DNA from: an uncultured bacterium | Lineage (GTDB): Bacteria; Verrucomicrobiota; Kiritimatiellia; CAIKKV01; CAITUY01 | DNA length: 52,342 nucleotides | Assembly (NCBI GenBank): GCA_903895695.1 | Contig: CAITUY010000077.1 | Span: 1 to 52,342 of the forward strand | Reading direction: 5' to 3' | Part shown: positions 49,339-52,342 of the stretch, piece by piece | How the letters are laid out: each line of letters starts with the position of its first letter | Numbering within the stretch: position 1 is the stretch's first letter | Notes under the pieces: generated by a model | The model's input: only the letters and a program-made list of their open reading frames with translations | The model's database searches: none | What the model was told of the DNA's origin: nothing | Position numbers and translations under genes: made by a program

Positions 49339-50745
49339 TCAGAATGCCGGTGACAGTGGCTCCGCAAGCGGGGTTGTCTCCGTCAAGCCGCGCGTCAATA
49401 CTTTCCGCTTGAACACTTTCCCCGTTGACTCCGCATACAGGATGGCATTGCCGTCTCCGCCGAAAGCCAACCCCGTCACAGGCAGGTGCCCCGGCAGAGG
49501 CAGGATCGTATTGTTTTGCCCCGTGTGCGACGTCACCTGGATTCCCAACTGCGTGGCTGCATAAAGGCGCCCCAGCGTATCGACACAGACGGCCAAGGCC
49601 CCAAGCGTAATGCTGTCATCGGCCAGATGGAGGTGCGCATGGGCATAGCAGTCGGTCAGTGTCCCGTCCTTCTGGATCGCCATCGCATAGACAAAACGGC
49701 GGTTTCGGTCGGCGATATAAAGGCGCCAGCGATCACAGGAGATGGCGATGGACGTAATCTCACGGCTTGTTTCCGCCGCAATCATTCTTGTCCCGCCAGC
49801 ACGGTTAAGCCAGATGCGCCCGCCCTGATCGAAGCTGTAATACCCCTCGGGAATGGTCGGCACACAGGCTTTCGGCATCGGCTCGTCTGCCTCGCACCAC
49901 GGTTCGGATGGCGTGATGATATCGGCAACACGCGGAGAAAGCCCCAACGGCTTGATGACTTCCGTCTGCCAGTCTTTCCAGATGAAGCGCATTACCTTCT
50001 CAAGAACTTTGGCGTCACCGAAACCAGCACCGTGCGGCCCGTTCTGGAAGACCTCAAATGCAAAATCATACTGGGCGTATTTCAGTGCTTCGCTTGCGGA
50101 CATCGCTTCCAGATACCAGTCGCCCGCGGAATTCCGCATGTCGTCCGTCCCAACGGTCATGTAGGCGCGGATCGGCTTCGTTTCGTATTTCCGCATCAGA
50201 ACGGTCAAGGAATCGCCCCCGCGGAACGCGGAGAAGGTCGGACTGCTCATATAGACGCGACGGAAGAAGTCGTTCCGCTCCCAAGCGGCAGTCCAGGACG
50301 AGATCCCGCCCGATGAGCACCCTGCGATCAGGTGCAGATCCGGATTAGCCGAAAGATTCAGGCCGTATTCCTTCTTCACAAATGGGATCAGTTCTTCGAT
50401 GAGAAAGTTCGCGTAATCCGGGCCTAGTCCGTCGTATTCCGGCGAACGCGTCGATCTCGCGAACCCGCCCCCGCGCGTCGCCGGAAACGAGCCGGAGACC
50501 ACACCCAATGCGACGCAGACGGGCATGGTTCCGTCCGCACTCAGTTGCTCGAAGAGCTCCGGCACGAAATCCAGCATGCCGTCCTGCTGGACATATAGAG
50601 CGGCAGGTTGTGCGGGACTGGCTTTCGATGGGATGTAAAGCTTGTATTTGTGAACCGTCCCAGGCTTAACTTCTGAGCCTGTGAATTCACCTTCCCGGAT
50701 CGTGTGTCTGGCAGTATCCATAAAGTGCATTCCCCTTTCAGTCAT
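49339..50745 (-). CDS. esterase / SMP-30-like beta-propeller fusion protein
   Basis: 468 residues in two parts. Residues about 15-275 are an alpha/beta hydrolase of the enterochelin-esterase/feruloyl-esterase type: nucleophile Ser in GCSSGG, VGTDDMRNS and a His in NGPHGAG complete a likely triad. Residues about 290-468 are an SMP-30/gluconolactonase-like six-bladed propeller (GYYSFDQGGRIWL, RLYIADRNRRFVY, VDTLGRLYAATQLGIQV, LAFGGDGNAILYAE). No signal peptide is clear. It may deacylate plant-derived esters and open sugar lactones. The ATG at 50745 (GAGGG 3 nt upstream, 6 nt after the previous stop) is used; in-frame ATGs at 50730 and 50721 are alternatives. Confidence 0.85.
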   Translation of the reverse strand: MTERGMHFMDTARHTIREGEFTGSEVKPGTVHKYKLYIPSKASPAQPAALYVQQDGMLDFVPELFEQLSADGTMPVCVALGVVSGSFPATRGGGFARSTRSPEYDGLGPDYANFLIEELIPFVKKEYGLNLSANPDLHLIAGCSSGGISSWTAAWERNDFFRRVYMSSPTFSAFRGGDSLTVLMRKYETKPIRAYMTVGTDDMRNSAGDWYLEAMSASEALKYAQYDFAFEVFQNGPHGAGFGDAKVLEKVMRFIWKDWQTEVIKPLGLSPRVADIITPSEPWCEADEPMPKACVPTIPEGYYSFDQGGRIWLNRAGGTRMIAAETSREITSIAISCDRWRLYIADRNRRFVYAMAIQKDGTLTDCYAHAHLHLADDSITLGALAVCVDTLGRLYAATQLGIQVTSHTGQNNTILPLPGHLPVTGLAFGGDGNAILYAESTGKVFKRKVLTRGLTETTPLAEPLSPAF

Positions 50746-50751
50746 CGGCCC

Positions 50752-51672
50752 TCACTGTACCGCCGCCCCTCGGCGGGGGTCCAGTTTCATAGTCTTGGTT
50801 TTCGATCCGACACCGCAACAGGGATCATTCTGAACGATATCCTGCGCAAGTCTCTTGAGATCGACCTGGGTATTCGTTTGCCATTGATACTGGTTCAGGT
50901 CGACCTTGTAGATAGTGGCCAGCCAGAGTAGCGCGCCCATCCTGACGGGGATATCTCCTCCGTGCCCAAGGTCGTCCTTGAACAGCCAGGGCCCGTGATC
51001 CGCCGTGTTATTCCGCTTGAGGGCAGTGACCTCAGGGAGTTTCCCCTCCTCGTAGAGACGCCAGAGGCCAACCATCCAGCGCCCCTGGGGGATGCAAAGG
51101 AAGGTCGTCTGTGGATAGGCCTGGCGCAACTGGTCGATTATCCCGTGGACGTAGTCTAGGATCTCCTCTGATTCGGCCTCGTACTGAGCAAGGGTTCTGT
51201 TCTCGTATTTGCCCCAGGGCGCCTGGATGATGAAGCACGTCTTCGGATTGTTCGTGAGTGCCAGGTCGACCCATCTGCGGTAATCCACAACATCACTGCC
51301 CGCACCCGGATAGCATGTCAGTCCGACCAGATCGACGGTCCCTGATTCGAGCAGTTTCCTGGCCCGCGCCACGTCGGGCATTTGACTGCTCCACAAGTAG
51401 CCGGGCGCTCCGTTCGTGCCGCCGTGCGCAATGACGGTCTGCCTGTGCTCCGGAAAGCCGCAACGCGCCGGATGCTCGGCGAAACTGCCGGCGATAGGCG
51501 CAAAGAAACTGTGGCCCATAAAGAGACAGTTGTAGCCCTTGGTGGGCGGGGCGGTCTTATCCTTGGGTTGCGCCTCCGCGCAGACGCGAAGCGTGCAGAA
51601 CGCCAGAACCATCACGCCCACGGCGACGTAACGTGCCGATCGTGCCGAAAATCTTCTTTGTTCTTCAAGCAT
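50752..51672 (-). CDS. secreted SGNH/GDSL-like hydrolase
   Basis: 306 residues with a signal peptide (about 8-33, VAVGVMVLAFCTLRVCAEA). An SGNH-like layout is visible: FMGHSFFAPIAG near residue 51 supplies the nucleophile Ser, a Gly in AHGGTNGAPG, and DDLGHGGD near the end supplies the Asp-x-x-His pair. The length is usual for planctomycete-type members of unknown substrate, probably an ester on a polysaccharide. It is 6 nt upstream of the esterase-propeller gene, making a two-gene unit. Base composition is less GC-rich than the central genes. Confidence 0.7.
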   Translation of the reverse strand: MLEEQRRFSARSARYVAVGVMVLAFCTLRVCAEAQPKDKTAPPTKGYNCLFMGHSFFAPIAGSFAEHPARCGFPEHRQTVIAHGGTNGAPGYLWSSQMPDVARARKLLESGTVDLVGLTCYPGAGSDVVDYRRWVDLALTNNPKTCFIIQAPWGKYENRTLAQYEAESEEILDYVHGIIDQLRQAYPQTTFLCIPQGRWMVGLWRLYEEGKLPEVTALKRNNTADHGPWLFKDDLGHGGDIPVRMGALLWLATIYKVDLNQYQWQTNTQVDLKRLAQDIVQNDPCCGVGSKTKTMKLDPRRGAAVQ

Positions 51673-51689
51673 ACTCTCTTAATCCTTTC

Positions 51690-51759
51690 ACCCAACGCCA
51701 GCGGCCAGGCTCGGCGAGCGCGCGAGCCGCAGACTGCGGCGATTGGTGCGGCCGCTTGG
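51690..51759. repeat. bulged inverted repeat, possibly attC-like
   Basis: On the minus strand the element ends GTTGGGT (matching the GTTRRRY core), 17 nt before the SGNH gene start. The outer arms GGCCGCTGG (51698-51706) and CCAAGCGGCC (51750-51759) pair with one extra A bulged, and inside lie small hairpins such as GCCGCAG-A-CTGCGGC (51726-51740). The opposite core (RYYYAAC) is not clear, so assignment as an integron site is tentative. Confidence 0.35.
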
Positions 51760-51775
51760 ACAACACGCTACAAGG

Positions 51776-52189
51776 TCAATAATCGCCAAAGTAGGAAAAG
51801 CGAATCTTGGTCATGCGGTCTTCAGTTCCTACGGTAATCCCTCCGCCTGGTTGATCAACGGAACCAGCCGAGATTTCATCGAAAAGGGGATAGTGTATCA
51901 CCCCGTTGGAACTAGCAAATGGCACATCCTGACAGTTGTCCGTCACGTCTGGACAACCAACGCCAGACCCGACAGTCACGTTCCAATACTTCTTCTGAAG
52001 GGTCTCCGCGTATTCACGCGTATTGACCGGGCCTCCATCCGGCCCAACGACATAAATGGCACCGCCGATGGTATCGAACCCGCCACCGTCAAGATTCGTC
52101 CGCAGGATCTGCACATTGCCAGGCAACGGGAAGCGAAAATCACAATACCGCATTCGGCAATAGACCGTGTCTCCAGCCTCTATTGACAC
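51776..52189 (-). CDS. orphan ORF or gene fragment, unknown
   Basis: 137 codons from a GTG; a stop lies five codons upstream in frame. The product begins SIEAGDTVYCRMRYCDFRFP and contains Gly- and Asp-rich turns (LDGGGFDTIGG, YVVGPDGGPVN) and ends RMTKIRFSYFGDY. No domain, signal peptide or membrane helix is recognised. The beta-rich ending could be the C-terminus of a larger secreted protein whose front part was lost. Ribosome site is poor. Flanked by the same 9-mer CCAACGCCA (51692 and 52205). Confidence 0.35.
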   Translation of the reverse strand: MSIEAGDTVYCRMRYCDFRFPLPGNVQILRTNLDGGGFDTIGGAIYVVGPDGGPVNTREYAETLQKKYWNVTVGSGVGCPDVTDNCQDVPFASSNGVIHYPLFDEISAGSVDQPGGGITVGTEDRMTKIRFSYFGDY

Positions 52190-52204
52190 AGTGGGCAGCT
52201 TTTA

Positions 52205-52238
52205 CCAACGCCAAGCCGAAAGTGTAGCTGGGTTGGCG
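52205..52238. repeat. short inverted repeat sharing a 9-mer with 51692
   Basis: CGCCAA (52209-52214) pairs with TTGGCG (52233-52238); the segment begins CCAACGCCA, the same as at 51692-51700. It lies 16 nt upstream of the orphan ORF start, like the other copy relative to the SGNH gene. The last 100 nt of the window hold nothing else I recognise. Confidence 0.35.
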
Positions 52239-52342
52239 GGATGAACATGCGCGGCCGTGGATGTTCTTCGGTTGATTTTCTTTGGCTGCCGGATTCCCAA
52301 TAGAACATCTTCTTCGCCTGTTGGTTGGCCCTGCGTGCTGAA

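Noticed and set aside
1..52342. CRISPR arrays
   Set aside because: No set of identical 25-40 nt repeats with regular unique spacers; the repeats present are 7-nt tandem arrays or inverted doublets, and no cas genes are seen.

Overview
The window is GC-rich bacterial chromosome, by eye a little over 60% GC, with clearly lower GC at about 21.7-28.2 kb and 49.3-52.3 kb. No rRNA or phylogenetic marker fixes the organism. A Minf_1886-family protein, efp next to epmA, archease next to rtcB, an RdgC-like protein, many glycoside hydrolases and PVC-type conserved hypotheticals together suggest a Verrucomicrobiota/Kiritimatiellota/Lentisphaerota-type polysaccharide degrader. That assignment is inference.

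Layout. 1-8.9 kb: the 3' part of leuS with a coupled small membrane protein, an outer-membrane-type protein, a compact run of HIT protein, Minf_1886 protein, M16 peptidase and 2-hydroxyacid dehydrogenase, then a sugar isomerase. 9.0-9.9 kb: a type II toxin-antitoxin pair with its own promoter and operator-like palindrome. 9.9-21.7 kb: a glycan-degradation block (GH2, parallel beta-helix GH141-like protein, VOC protein, GH63/MGH1-like protein, zinc-ribbon methyltransferase, nucleoside hydrolase, beta-mannosidase). Most of it lies on the minus strand behind one strong promoter flanked by a 9-bp inverted repeat. 21.7-28.2 kb: a plus-strand defence cassette (radC, a nuclease-methyltransferase fusion with its specificity subunit, and an AAA ATPase/DUF4276 pair), preceded by two tandem 25-bp palindromes. 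28.2-34.98 kb: a GH5-like enzyme, rtcB with archease, a conserved small protein, a Gfo/Idh/MocA oxidoreductase with a sugar isomerase, and an RdgC-like protein. 34.98-39.7 kb: a tightly overlapping TolC / lipoprotein adaptor / ABC ATPase / permease efflux operon. 39.7-45.5 kb: a glycosyltransferase, a degenerate FHA membrane protein, a B12-type radical SAM protein and a zinc-ribbon Pro/Ala-rich protein. 45.6-49.3 kb: housekeeping genes (efp-epmA, obg, rpmA, rplU, tRNA-Glu). 49.3-52.3 kb: an accessory tail with an esterase/SMP-30 fusion, an SGNH-like secreted protein and an orphan ORF between cassette-like repeats.

The glycosidases, isomerases and dehydrogenases fit intracellular breakdown of imported beta-mannan or hemicellulose-type oligosaccharides, since most lack signal peptides. 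The defence cassette has ATGA/GTGA overlaps inside each gene pair.

The most unusual signals are non-coding: (i) three inverted doublets of a REP-like unit with a GGTAGGG head and a TCC-loop hairpin, one of which now forms the N-terminal leader of an efflux lipoprotein; (ii) a set of imperfect tandem arrays that all have a 7-nt period but unrelated sequences, including ten in-phase heptamers inside epmA; (iii) small 8-bp hairpins with a shared RCAAG loop; (iv) a pair of 25-bp palindromes at the edge of the defence cassette. No gap between genes exceeds about 300 bases.
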